Positions 32,511-42,395 of a stretch of 64,000 bases of DNA are shown here, piece by piece; position 1 is the stretch's first letter; each line of letters starts with the position of its first letter. The DNA is from Lepus europaeus (lineage: Eukaryota; Chordata; Mammalia; Lagomorpha; Leporidae). The notes under the pieces were generated by a model, which saw only the letters and a program-made list of their open reading frames with translations, did not search any database and was not told the DNA's origin. Where the stretch lies: contig NC_084843.1 of assembly GCF_033115175.1 (NCBI RefSeq), forward strand, positions 52,120,474-52,184,473, given 5' to 3'. A program made the position numbers and the translations under genes.

Positions 32511-35150
32511 AGGGGTTCATTCAGCAGCACTGTTCTGATCCATGTCGTATTTTCTGGAAAAATTAGCGGCTTCTAACTGGAAGAGGAAAGAAAAAAAAAA
32601 AAAAAAGTGGGGGGAGGGAGCGCCGAGGGGCAGTAAGAAAGCAAACCGCCAGGTTGAATTCCCAGTCTTTATCAAGCAATTCGCTCACCGATGAAAGAAA
32701 GCTGCAGTGGCAGATTCGAGCCACAAGCGGTAGTGTGTAGCAATTAGTAGATAAAATGCTGACTAAAGTGCTAAAACATGAAGTATTATTGTAGCCAAGG
32801 TCAAAAATGCTTCAGTTGTCTTTTGCAATTTGGGGGAGGGGAGACCCAGGGGTGGACAGAGAGGTTTGCATCTTCGAACGGACGCCTTCTTTCTTCAAAC
32901 TGTACTTTTTTTTTTTTTTTACGGTCCTGTTTATTATAGTACAAGCTGCCTAATTATGTCACTGTTGGTTTTTGCAACTAACTTAATCCTCCTGATCCTT
33001 TATGAAACGATTGACAGACACTGAATAATGTGTCTACTGCTTCCCCTATTCCCCAGAGGAGTGAGAATAATTTTTAATTTTTTTATCTTTTAAATATGCC
33101 AGGTAGCTTAAAAATAGAGAGTTGGATTTTTTGGCTAATAAAACAGCAGGAATATAGGTGTGTGAGTCTAGGTTCCTATGTGCCTGCACGAGAAAGAGCC
33201 TGGAAATAATGATCATATAAACATATACTGCTACACTCCCTCCTCTTTTCTGCACAGCAAGTCCCAACTACCAGCTTTTTTTATATATAGATAGATAAAT
33301 AAAGCAGTTGCTTTCATGATTATAACTGTCCTGAATGGATTGTCTTCTTACAACATTCAATCTGTTTATGAGTATTTACTTTACATTAGCCCAGGGACCC
33401 CGCACTGCAGGAGTTTGCCTCTATTCCCCTGGGTGTCGGTGTCTCAAGTCTTACATCTGCTCTGTGATTGATGGAGTCTTGAATCCACGTTATTACTCTC
33501 TCACAAGCAGAAATCAAACAGGCTATTAACTACATTACTTCAAAGAACTGTTTCAATACAATCTCCTTATCTTAATTGAAACTTTCTTTGTATGGATATT
33601 TGCAACACAGATAATTTACAGGTGCCTATCAAGCATCACATTAAAGAAAAGGTAAAATAGAGTATTTTTTGGTGGGGGCGGGGGGGAGATGGGCTAAACA
33701 CCATTGTGATCTGTAATTTTAAAAGCTGTTCACAGTATTGGACATGGGATTTGATTTATTAGATTTATTATGTTCATGGAAGTGGGGGTCGAGGTGCTGT
33801 AAAAAGAGGGGGAAGATAGCACTGTGATTGTTTTGAAATTCAGCATTCATCTGATTATGACTGCAGATATTAAAAAATATTCACACCTAGATCCCTGCAA
33901 TTGTTAATATCTCAAAAAACCTTATCAGAGAGATTAGACAGCGAGCAGCCTGATTTGGTACCTACCTAGAAGACACATAGAAACAGGATTTCTAATTAGA
34001 TGAAACCCGTTACAGACGCTTAGAGACGTACAGCACTAAAGACAGCTGAAGTTGCTTAGATGCTGTAAAGAGCTGTGTCTTTTTAAAGAGAGAGATTTAA
34101 TGTACAATTGAGGGACACCCTCAGGCATTCTGTTGAGGTTTCCTGCATAAATGCTGCTGCATTGGTCATACAGGAAACTGACTCAGAGTGGATTTCAAAT
34201 AAGATCTTGTCAAAATACTGCAACTCAAATTTTTTTTAATATAGGATTTCTTGAACTGGATGTATATATTTACCCGAATAGGACAGAGACTAACAGAAGC
34301 CTTAGGCATATCGTATCAATTTTTTTGGAAGAAAAAAAAAAACATAGAATGCCCTTCAGTCAAGTCCATTCATATGTTAAAAATGAGCAAAATGGGTTAT
34401 TCTAATCAAATGTCTGCAGTATGCATCATAAAAGTTAGAGAGAGAGAGGGAGAGGCGCAAGAGAGCTGCTATTTCTCTTTGTAACCCATGTTTATAAAAT
34501 AGGAAGATCAGATGAAATTTCAAGGAAGATAATTAAAGAGTGATGTGCAAGTCATAATTTGGCTAATGCAAAAGATGGAAGACTGTGAATTGTTACATTG
34601 TCGTCGTCTTCCATGGTGCAGAGTTGTGATATTACTTTAAATTATTAAAATAGTTTTCGACAGCTTTCAGAATACCGGCTCTTTGGCATGGGCTTTTATT
34701 ACTTATTGTAATTGGAAGATCTGCCATTTTCTTTCGTTTATCTCTGTGTGTATAGAAACGAGATAGATCTAGCCTTTTATTACTTCCCCATGTTCTGAAT
34801 CAAAAATGTGGTTTAGATAATGTTAAGTGCCCTAATTCTTACTGCAGCGGAGGCAGACGTTATGAAAAGGCATAAAAATACACACAGAGGGTCTTTCCAC
34901 CTCAAGTCACCGAATATGAGGCATTTGTGCTCTGCCGGGTGTATTAACTTCAGCCATGTGAATATAATTTTCATTAAAGTAATCCTGTTTCAACTAGATG
35001 CTGTGACTAGAGGTGAAACGTTGCGAAAGCGTTAAAAATAGCTTACTAGTAATTTCAACATCCTGTAATTTTATCACAGATCAAGTTTCAACTGTCATAC
35101 TATACAGACCTTATTCCCCATATAGTACATGTTTACTTTTTTAGCATGCC
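32511..35150. other. Repeat-free AT-rich block, candidate conserved non-coding elements
   Basis: 2.6 kb without transposons. Long stretches (about 33600-34150 and 34500-35080) have mixed, non-degenerate AT-rich sequence with homeodomain- and SOX-like words (TTAATTA, ATTAAAAT, CTTATCAG). This fits cis-regulatory DNA of a developmental gene. Inference from texture only. Confidence 0.4.
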
Positions 35151-35194
35151 AGACCCACTTTGGAAAGATTGGTGCCAATATAATAAAATCCGAG

Positions 35195-35285
35195 GCAGGG
35201 GTGGGAGCGGGGGGGGGGGGAGGGAGTGTGTTGGGAGGAGTGGGAGGAGAGCGGCGAAGGGGGTGGGGGAACGTGGGGGAAGCGA
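35195..35285 (+). promoter_or_regulatory. G-rich, G-quadruplex-prone tract
   Basis: A G13-type run near 35208-35220 is followed by GGGAGG, GGGGGTGGGGG and GTGGGGGAAG. The non-template strand relative to ARID5B is G-rich. About 1.4 kb upstream of the ATG. Confidence 0.6.
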
Positions 35286-35623
35286 GTACACCATTTTACA
35301 TCAACACTGCGAAAATGCAATCTAGCCTGGCGGAGGACCGGCAGCTGGGTCGGAGCGAGCGAGGGCTTTGCAGTCTCTGCCTGTTCCTTGTTCTGTCGCT
35401 CTTAAGTTTCTCTGTGTTTGCATAATAGCCGTGCATGCAAACCTCGCAATGCTCCAGGGCTCCAGAACAATAAATATACACATTTAAAGCCTTTATTGTC
35501 TTACGGTTCATGCCCCCGGTTTTCAACAGCTTAATTTCTGGTTGTATTTAACTAGTTTGCAAATGGATTTTTTTTTTTTCAGTTTCAAACTATTATTGAG
35601 GAAGCTCCCCTCCCTTTTTTGGC

Positions 35624-35645
35624 GGGGGAGGGGTTGGGGGTGGGG
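35624..35645 (+). promoter_or_regulatory. Canonical G-quadruplex motif
   Basis: Four G runs of 5, 4, 5 and 4 with loops A, TT and T fit the G3+N1-7 rule well. Lies about 1.04 kb upstream of the ARID5B ATG. Confidence 0.7.
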
Positions 35646-35678
35646 TAGGAGTCGGTATATTATTCCTGTAGCGCTGGG

Positions 35679-35688
35679 TTATATAAAC
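35679..35688 (+). promoter_or_regulatory. TATA-like element
   Basis: TTATATAAAC, 34 bp downstream of the G-quadruplex motif and about 1.0 kb upstream of the ARID5B ATG. It would place a start near 35710, but the true start site is unknown. Confidence 0.25.
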
Positions 35689-36597
35689 ACATTATCATTT
35701 GAGAGCGCCCTTGGCGTCCATCAGCATTGTAAACACGTACTAGTGTATATACTTCAAAATTAAAGAATGCACAGCAGAACCGGGAGCCTGAATTCATATT
35801 CAGAGCAGACTCGCTGCTCGCATTTATTGATTTATCATGCATCGTTTATTGTTCCAGTCCCTAAATGCAGTCGCTGTCCGTTCAATATTGTTTGCAAAAT
35901 CCTGAGATGTGTGTGCATTGCTCACTTGTCTTTCTGTTATTTTTTTTTTTGGCTTAGTATTTTTTTTGCGAAGCGAACAAATGCATTAATATTTATATGT
36001 TTATATAATCGATAACCCACTTTCCCCTCCATGTAAATAGGCATCAAAAGATAATTTAACAGATTAGTTCTCGAAAACATGGCAGTGAGGAAGCGTAATT
36101 TAACTATCAAACAAATCTACATGTCTAATAACAGCAAATCTGCTAAGGAGCATTAGAAAGAGGAGCAGCGCCCCGGAATCTCTGCAGGAAATGTTCTTTA
36201 TATTAGACATATACAAGCAGGTCCTGTCAGATACACCGCAGAGCTCGCCAGCCCTCGTCTCCTCCAAAAATCTCATCCGACGATCCACGCAGACAGGCGC
36301 TTTTGGAAAGAGGGAGATCTCATCTTCCAGCAGTTTTAGGGTGGAATTTATTTTTACAAATCTTCCTAGCCGCTTTTTGCCTTGATCCATCCGCTTCCCG
36401 CCGAGATCGGACTGAGCCTTCCTTCCGATTATGAATTTGATCACCTCATCTTCGGCGGGAAAGGCACATCGTTCTGACAGGAGCTGAAAATTGAGTCGTC
36501 AGAGAAATATTAGGACATATTTTCTATCATTTTGGTGCCGAAGGGGAGGCAAGAGCTCAGTTTTATATTGAGACATTACGCCGACTGAAGGCAGAGA

Positions 36598-36621
36598 ATG
36601 CTTTTCCCTGCCAGGACCTGA
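36598..36621 (+). promoter_or_regulatory. uORF1 in the ARID5B leader
   Basis: ATG at 36598 in a fair context (A at -3), seven codons, then TGA at 36619-36621. It lies fully upstream of the main start, so reinitiation downstream is possible. Its stop overlaps the next upstream ATG by one base. Confidence 0.55.
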
Positions 36622-36685
36622 TGCAATCCATTCAAGCCAACAAGTTTGGAGAGAATGTTGAGTTCAATCAATTCAGAACGTCGAG

Positions 36686-36706
36686 ATGGAGCCCAACTCA
36701 CTCCAG
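36686..36706 (+). CDS. ARID5B: ARID5B coding exon 1 (long isoform start)
   Basis: Encodes MEPNSLQ, the N-terminus of the long isoform of AT-rich interactive domain protein 5B (MRF2). ARID5B is a nuclear DNA-binding protein; with the demethylase PHF2 it removes H3K9 dimethylation at target genes, and it acts in adipogenesis, liver, cartilage and lymphoid development (known biology). The ATG has G at -3 and G at +4, a strong context. A GTATTT donor follows at 36707, and joining to 37156 gives the known LQ-WVGSPCG sequence in phase 0. Only seven codons lie in this exon; upstream ATGs are out of frame. Identification is by recall of the human protein, which these residues match. Confidence 0.96.
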
Positions 36707-37155
36707 GTATTTCGCTCTCCTCCGCTCCTCCGATCCCGGCACCCCCCGGCACCCCCCGGCCCCCCAGCTCACCCACACCTCTGCACCCACCCACACCCCC
36801 CACAAACTTTTCACCAAACTTTTATCCTCTACATCCACCAAAATCATTTTTATTGTTTAAAAAAAAAAAAAAAGCCCTGCACCGATCATACATACATAAT
36901 GTAATTTCACCGCCTCAGATTGGGGAGGTGGGGGGGTGGAGGTGGTGGGGGGCCTCAGAGTTTGTTGTTTTTTTTTTTTTTCTTTTTTAGGGAGGCAGAA
37001 AATTTGTGGGCTTTATTATGTTTCCACCCAGTGTTCTATCTGTGGGTTCGTCTTATTAAGAGTGTGGATGTCTGTGTGTAAATGTGTCTGGGGATAGATG
37101 TTTGTGCTCTGATGGCTACATTATTTATTTGGTGCTTTTTTTTTTCCCCCTGCAG
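36707..37155 (+). other. ARID5B: ARID5B intron 1
   Basis: 449 bp. Donor AG|GTATTT, acceptor TTTTTTTCCCCCTGCAG|T at 37155. It contains a C-rich stretch (36735-36810), poly-A, a G-rich tract at 36921-36955 with several G runs, and a poly-T run near 36968. Unusually short for this gene, whose later introns are tens of kilobases. Confidence 0.93.
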
Positions 37156-37410
37156 TGGGTCGGCTCACCGTGTGGCTTGCACGGACCTTACATTTTCTAC
37201 AAGGCTTTTCAATTCCACCTTGAAGGCAAACCAAGAATTTTGTCCCTTGGCGACTTTTTCTTTGTAAGATGTACGCCAAAGGATCCGATTTGCATAGCGG
37301 AGCTCCAGCTGTTGTGGGAAGAGAGGACCAGCCGGCAACTTTTATCCAGCTCTAAACTTTATTTCCTCCCAGAAGACACTCCCCAGGGCAGAAATAGCGA
37401 CCATGGCGAG
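37156..37410 (+). CDS. ARID5B: ARID5B coding exon 2
   Basis: 85 codons (residues 8-92), starting WVGSPCGLHGPYIFY and ending GRNSDHGE, as in the human long isoform recalled from memory. No stop or frameshift. The segment GDFFFVR ... AELQLLWEE ... LYFLPEDTPQGR reads like the start of a BAH-type domain (an inference from the pattern; the ARID DNA-binding domain lies much further on and is not in this window). The acceptor has a good pyrimidine tract ending TGCAG. The donor is GAG|GTGGTA at 37411, a weak match. GTAAAC three bases later is a better donor in isolation but would add a valine that I do not recall in the protein. This exon is specific to the long isoform; the short isoform starts downstream. 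Confidence 0.96.
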
Positions 37411-38159
37411 GTGGTAAACCTATCTCTCCCTCTCTTCTTTCTTTATTATCCCCCCCCCCCCAAGTAATGCTTATTACAGGGCAAGCTTGAAAATACTGTA
37501 TTCACTTCTGCAGGCGAGCAGGATCGACTGTTTTTTTAAAGGGGTAGCGCCACTAGCTGGGGCTCGAGTATTTTGCCATTGTCAGAGTTTGGCTGTCAGC
37601 TTTACAAAGAGGATCCAACTGCTGATTTTAGTCAAGATCAAATAACTTGTTCGAGAAGGGTTTTGTTCAAGGGTGTGTGTGTATGTGTGTGTGTGTGTGT
37701 GTGTGATCGTTCGCTCTCCGGCTACTGCCGCTGGAACATCACATGCTTTTTGTATTTCTTTTTCTTTTTTTTTTTTCTTTTTTTCTTTTTGCCTTTTGAA
37801 AAATTTTTACCTTCGAGTCTGACTCGATCGGGGCCCGGTGGATTTCTTTCGGTGGGTTTCGATATTGTTCACCTTTTTTTTTTTTTTTTTTAAAGTAAGT
37901 ATTTGATATGTTTAAGAGGGCGGAAATTACGAAATGGAGGCAGAATGAGATCAAAAGCTATTGAGTTGGCAAAGACGTGTTGAATAAAGTGATAAATGAC
38001 AGGTACTGGAATAATACATTCAAATAACTTGCAGATCTGCCCGGGCGGATTTCAAAGCGGTCGTGTAACCGGCACAAACACGTTAAGCATTAACAACTAT
38101 CTCTCGCCCACTCCCCCTCCCCCCGACAAGCCATTTGATGTTGGAGTTTTCAATTACTC
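37411..38159 (+). other. Start of intron 2: simple repeats, no gene
   Basis: Contains C11 near 37451-37461, (GT)n at about 37673-37704, long pyrimidine tracts at 37741-37792 and T18 near 37873-37891. The other parts look unique. No exon seen. Confidence 0.6.
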
Positions 38160-39070
38160 CACGCACCGGGGCCGCCTTCCAGCGCGATCGCGGGGGGTGT
38201 GCGGGGAGAGGCAGGGCCGAGGGGTGTGTGCTCGCCCCCCGGCCCCCGGCCCCGGCGCCCTGCGAGCCCCGACGGCGCTCCGGGGGAGGGCGGGGAGGGA
38301 CCCAGCCTGCCCGGCACGCTTCCCCCGCCGCGCTGCCCGAGGACGCGGGAGGTGAGCCCGCTGTCACCGCGCGCCGGCTCCGGCGTGTCCGGGGTGACCG
38401 CAGTCCTGCGGGCCCCCGGTGTGGGCCGGCCGACCGCAGCGCCGCGGTGCCCCCGCCGGGGGAACTATTTTGGGGAGTCGTGCCCGCGGCGCGGCGGGGA
38501 GGGGCGGGCGCACGGCCGCCTGGCAAGGCTTTTGTGTTGCCACAGCGAGAGCAGGGTGATCAAACTGAGACTTGTGAGGGCAGCGAGCTCTGGTGCCAGG
38601 CTCTGGAGCTTTCGAGGTAGGGCGTCGGGAGCTCTGTGGGCAATGAATGGTGCCCCGATGCGCTCCTCCCGGGGCTCCGGGCCGCCCGTGCTCGCAGGTT
38701 TCCCGGGGCTCGCGGAGTTGGTGGTACTTTGGGCATCGCCGGTTCACTCCCCCTTCCCAGGATCGAGTTACCCTTCCGTGGTCTACGCTGCCTAATTACC
38801 GGAGTTCGCCACATCGCTCGCCCCCGAATCTGCCTTTTCGGAGATAAGCCCCTCCCACCTCCCCGCACCCCCCACCCAGGCTCCCCCCGCCGCCCTCCCG
38901 CACCCCCCCCCCGCCCTTCCCCACTCCCCGCCGCCTTTCCCGGCCAGCTTGGGGGTTTTAAACGTTCATATTTCCCGACGTCCGCCTGCAATTTTACAAA
39001 CGTGTTGTTTAGCAATACTGTGAAAAATCCGGCAACCTACCAACAGGTTGAGCTCCGTCCCCCTCCCAAG
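38160..39070. promoter_or_regulatory. CpG island inside ARID5B intron 2
   Basis: About 900 bp, very GC-rich and dense in CpG (nine CpGs in the 60 bases 38221-38280). It begins about 750 bp after exon 2. It has strong donor-like words AG|GTGAGC (GT at 38352) and AG|GTAGGG (GT at 38617) that could end alternative first exons. Open frames of up to about 198 codons occur here but reflect GC composition. It may be a second promoter, an antisense promoter, or a Polycomb-type CpG island. Confidence 0.85.
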
Positions 39071-39229
39071 GTCTCGCTCGGCCCCTCCCCCGAACAACTT
39101 TCCTGCGCAGCTGTCTTCCTCCCCCTCCCCCTCCTGATTTCTTATTATTTGCTTTTCAAATTTATTACTTCAGCATGGCCTGTGATCTGGAAAAGGGAAG
39201 GATTAAATATCCAGAAAAGAGCTGGTGCC

Positions 39230-40350
39230 TAATAGACTTCTGACTAAACCCAGGAGGAAATTATTTAGTGTTTTATGGGATATTTTGTGGTCATCCCCCC
39301 CCATTTTTTTTTTTTTTTTGGAATTGGAATATTTTTAAAGACCCCACATTGACCCCACGTGGTCTAATTTTAATTTCTGTTGGTGTAATTAAATAGTGGA
39401 TTCTGATTGAAGAATAAAAGCCATAGTCTCCTAAGATTTCATCTTCTACAACTGTTGACAGTGAATAGATATATTTTTAAATACACGATTTCTTTTTAAT
39501 TGTTCATTATGGGGAATTGACAGCGAACCATTGTAATGATCTGTGCGTTTTGTCACTGCTGTACGAGCCATACCTGAGAAGATTAATCTTGCCATTTAAA
39601 AGTAAACTCTAGGGGGTTTGTGGAGGGAGATGGCTCTATTTATAATCCTCAGCTGCATATACATCGGTTAATATTATGCATGATTTGTTTTTTAATGCTC
39701 ACACGGCTGGTAATTAGCTGTATGATTATACTTGTATATTTCATTAGGACTTTGGCTGATGTCATTGTGAATTATTCAGCCATATTAAAACAATTTTCAA
39801 TTGAGATAATGACACGCCTCAAAATTATGCAAATGCCGGCTGCATTGTGCGAAATAATTGTGACAAATGTAAAACAGGTAGAAAGTTTCCCAATGCAGAT
39901 CGGTTTTCCACCCTGGTGATGTCATTTCCCCCGGCCTAAGTTAGTCATTCATTAGCAGCGAAGCAGCAGCCTTCTCTGGAGGGGAGCCCACAGAAACCAG
40001 CATTTACTGTTGGCACCTAGAGGGGGCAACAGGGCCCTGGCGTTAAGAAATTTGCTTTGTTTTCACTTACTCCATTAACTTGTTTATATACATTGAAATG
40101 ATTTTTATTATTGATTTTAAATAGTTTTGAATGATGCATTTGCCGTTTGCAATGTGTAACTGAGAGAGAAAGGTTTCTTGGTGAATATGTGCTTGGAGAA
40201 AATGTTCAGCACATTTAATCAGCCAGTACAGTTTATTTTAAGTAACCAAATGGAGGTTAATAATTTCTTGATTGAGCTGACATCAGCATCCATTTCAAAA
40301 GGACAGCCAGGACTCAGAATGCTTTTTTTGGTTTAAGAGAATCATTCTGC
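39230..40350. promoter_or_regulatory. Candidate conserved enhancer block in intron 2
   Basis: Repeat-free, AT-rich but not simple, with many homeodomain-type words (AATTAAAT, TTAATTGTTC, GTAATTAGCTG, TTAATATTATG) and TGATGTCATTTCC (a CRE/AP-1-like site at about 39917). Texture of ultraconserved regulatory DNA; no alignment made. Confidence 0.45.
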
Positions 40351-40489
40351 CTTTTTTCTTCTTCTTCTTTTTTTATAATTTCTTGAAAAATAAAGACGTC
40401 AGTTCTAAAAGCAGGAAAATGATCATTGTGCAAGATTAGAAATAGCGTCCCTGTGTGGTTTGCTGTGATTTGCAGAACCCTTTTTGGGA

Positions 40490-40645
40490 ATGTTTTCTCA
40501 CTGATCCTTGTAGTAATAATTATATGGGGCTAGATAGGGCAGGGCTTTCTATACCCATTTTACAGATGGGAACGTAACCCTTGGAAGGGTTTTGTAGTTT
40601 GGTCAAAGGTCACAAGTCTAAACCCAGTCAGTCCTTAAACTTTAA
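40490..40645 (-). mobile_element. MIR SINE remnant, minus strand
   Basis: CCCATTTTACAGATGGGAAC, then AGTTTGGTCAAAGGTCACAA and AAACCCAGTCAG is the reverse MIR core. Confidence 0.75.
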
Positions 40646-41014
40646 GGCTAGTTATTTTTTTCCTCCCAATGAAAACCTTCCTTGAAACCATCATTTGAAT
40701 GCATCATTCTATAAACATGAACTCATGTGGGCAGTCCCTTAGAACTGCCACTGGTCAATCAGTTTTGCCAAAGGCCATCAGATATTTACATAGTAAAAGC
40801 ATTCTTCTACAAACTTCAGCTAATTCTAGCCAGTAAAAAATAACATAGTAACTCTGTTTTAGTAATTCGTAGTCCTCATTACCAGCTTATCGTTAGTTGT
40901 GATAATGACGGTGATGATTTGCACGCTTACATTGCATTGCTGCTGTCATATACTAACAGTGCCCGTGACCAGTGCTGAAGAGAAGCGTTTCTGGAAGCAA
41001 CACGTTTTCATGCT

Positions 41015-41178
41015 ACCACTGTTTGACCTTCAACAGTCAGACATGCGTTGAGTCTCGGTTTCTTCAGCTGTAAAGTGGGAGCGATAGTAAGGATGTCTGT
41101 GGCTCTTTGTGGACATCAAGGGGCATTATAGAGGCAAAAGCACTTAATATATGTAAAATGCTTAAATAGAACACAGTT
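41015..41178 (+). mobile_element. MIR SINE remnant
   Basis: GTTTGACCTTCAACAGTCAG, GTCTCGGTTTCTTCAGCTGT, AAAGTGGGAGCGATAGTAAG and GCACTTAATATATGTAAAAT follow MIR order. Confidence 0.75.
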
Positions 41179-41659
41179 ATGATTATAGTGGTCGTAGCTC
41201 TAGATATTCTGAACTTAATAGACAGTCGTAAAACATAACTTTTTGGGTCTCCGTGGAAATTCTTGGACCCAATCGTGATCCTGTCTTAAATTACCATGAA
41301 AGTGAATAGCAGGACCATGTGCAAGGACTTAAGTGCCTTCAGTAATTACCCACAATTGCCACATTCAGCCAGGAGCTCTTCAGAGCAGGAAAATGGCAAA
41401 ATAGGTGGGTAATTGGTCCTGTTACTGGGTAACTTCTGATTATATTCATTTTCAAATTGCCAAGTGCTTAATCTATTGGCAGTATACCCACTTGAAAAGG
41501 TAGATGTACAAGCTTGGATTTCAGCCTGACTAGCCATGGCTTGGGTTTTATGAGAAGATTTGCTGGTTACCTGCAACTGTGAGTGTGGATGGCTCAGCTA
41601 ATGATGGCACAGAGGGAAGATCAAGCAGTCCTGGCTTGATCTCGCAAAATAGTTTGGCT

Positions 41660-41881
41660 ATCACCACCCTAACCGTTTCAGTTAAAAATGGCTAAGCATG
41701 CATATTCCAGGGCCCCTATAAAGATCAACTCCATTCATTCAGGGTCCAGGATTCTGAATTTTAATATTTTATCACCACCCTAACCGTTTCAGTTAAAAAT
41801 GGCTAAGCATGCATATTCCAGGGCCCCTATAAAGATCAACTCCATTCATTCAGGGTCCAGGATTCTGAATTTTAATATTTT
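41660..41881 (+). repeat. Perfect 111-bp tandem duplication
   Basis: 41660-41770 and 41771-41881 appear identical, each from ATCACCACCCTAACCG to TTTTAATATTTT. The unit is non-repetitive DNA. It lies directly upstream of the CSINE at 41897. Very recent duplication, or an assembly artefact. Confidence 0.95.
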
Positions 41882-41896
41882 ATTTGTAAAACTCAT

Positions 41897-42237
41897 TTTT
41901 TTTAAAAATTTGCAATTTGAAAGACCGGGAAGGAAAGAAGGAGGTAGGGAAAGAGAGAGAGAGGGAGAGAGAGAGAGAGGTGTCCCATCCCATTCTCTAG
42001 TTCACTTTCCAAATGCTCTCAGTGGCTGGGATTGGACCAGGGCTGAAGCTGGGAGCCAGGAACTCAATCCAAGTCTTCCATGTGGGTGGCAGGGAACCAA
42101 TTATTTGAGCCTTCAGCACTGTCTCCAAGGATCTGTATTAGCAGGATGCTGAAACCAAGAGCCTGAGCAGTGAATTGAATCCAGGTGCTCCGCTGTGGGA
42201 CGCAGGTGACTTCAGTGCGAGGCTAAATACCAGCCCC
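41897..42237 (-). mobile_element. CSINE, minus strand
   Basis: AATTTGCAATTTGAAAGACC, GAGAGA run, GGGTGGCAGGGAACCAATTA and head-end AATACCAGCCCC. A likely short duplication GATTCTGA / GAATTCTGA flanks it. First CSINE after the 12.9-kb CSINE-free interval. Confidence 0.85.
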
Positions 42238-42267
42238 AGAATTCTGACTGTTTTAAACAGTCTGCTG

Positions 42268-42395
42268 TGGCTGTGTGATGCTGGGCAAGTTCTGAACTTC
42301 TGTGCCTCAGTTTTCTCATCTATAAAATGGAAATACAGTACTTTCTAGGATTGTTTAAAGGATTAAATAAGTTAGTATATGTGATGTGCCTACAA
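42268..42395 (+). mobile_element. MIR SINE
   Basis: CTGTGTGATGCTGGGCAAGT, TCTGTGCCTCAGTTTTCTCA, AAATGGAAATACAGTACTTT and GGATTAAATAAGTTAGTATA. Clear MIR core and 3' half. Confidence 0.9.

Larger units (their letters stand above)
35290..36685 (+). promoter_or_regulatory. ARID5B: Probable ARID5B promoter and 5' leader
   Basis: The 1.4 kb directly upstream of the coding start is repeat-free and mixed in composition, with scattered CpGs (GCAGCGCCCCGG near 36168, ATCCGACGATCCACGC near 36275). The transcript start cannot be fixed from sequence. At least the last ~90 bases should be 5' UTR, because they run without an acceptor into the start codon. Three upstream ATGs fall in the last 88 bases. Confidence 0.55.
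36655..37223 (+). promoter_or_regulatory. uORF3 overlapping the ARID5B start across the splice junction
   Basis: ATG at 36655 with A at -3 (better context than uORF2). After splicing it encodes 39 codons in the third frame and stops at TGA 37221-37223. It starts 31 bases before the main ATG and ends after it, so a ribosome translating it bypasses the ARID5B start. Confidence 0.55.
36621..37267 (+). promoter_or_regulatory. uORF2 overlapping the ARID5B start across the splice junction
   Basis: ATG at 36621 in a weak context (C at -3, C at +4). In the spliced mRNA the frame runs 28 codons in exon 1, crosses the junction 36706/37156 in a split codon and reads 36 more codons to TAA at 37265-37267, 65 codons in all. 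It is out of frame with ARID5B and ends 109 bases into exon 2. No known domain. It may only matter for translational control. Confidence 0.55.

Noticed and set aside
36646..36990. Proline-rich frame across exon 1 and intron 1
   Set aside because: Opens at TTG and reads into the C-rich intron. The spliced reading is described instead as uORF3 from ATG 36655.
38199..38795. 198-codon open frame on the + strand (and similar frames on both strands at 38083-39232)
   Set aside because: They lie in the CpG island, where stop codons are rare. Composition is Pro/Arg/Gly/Ala-rich with no domain, and several frames are open at once.
41660..41881. Reading the 111-bp repeat as a satellite
   Set aside because: Only two units are present and the flanks are unique, so it is a simple duplication.
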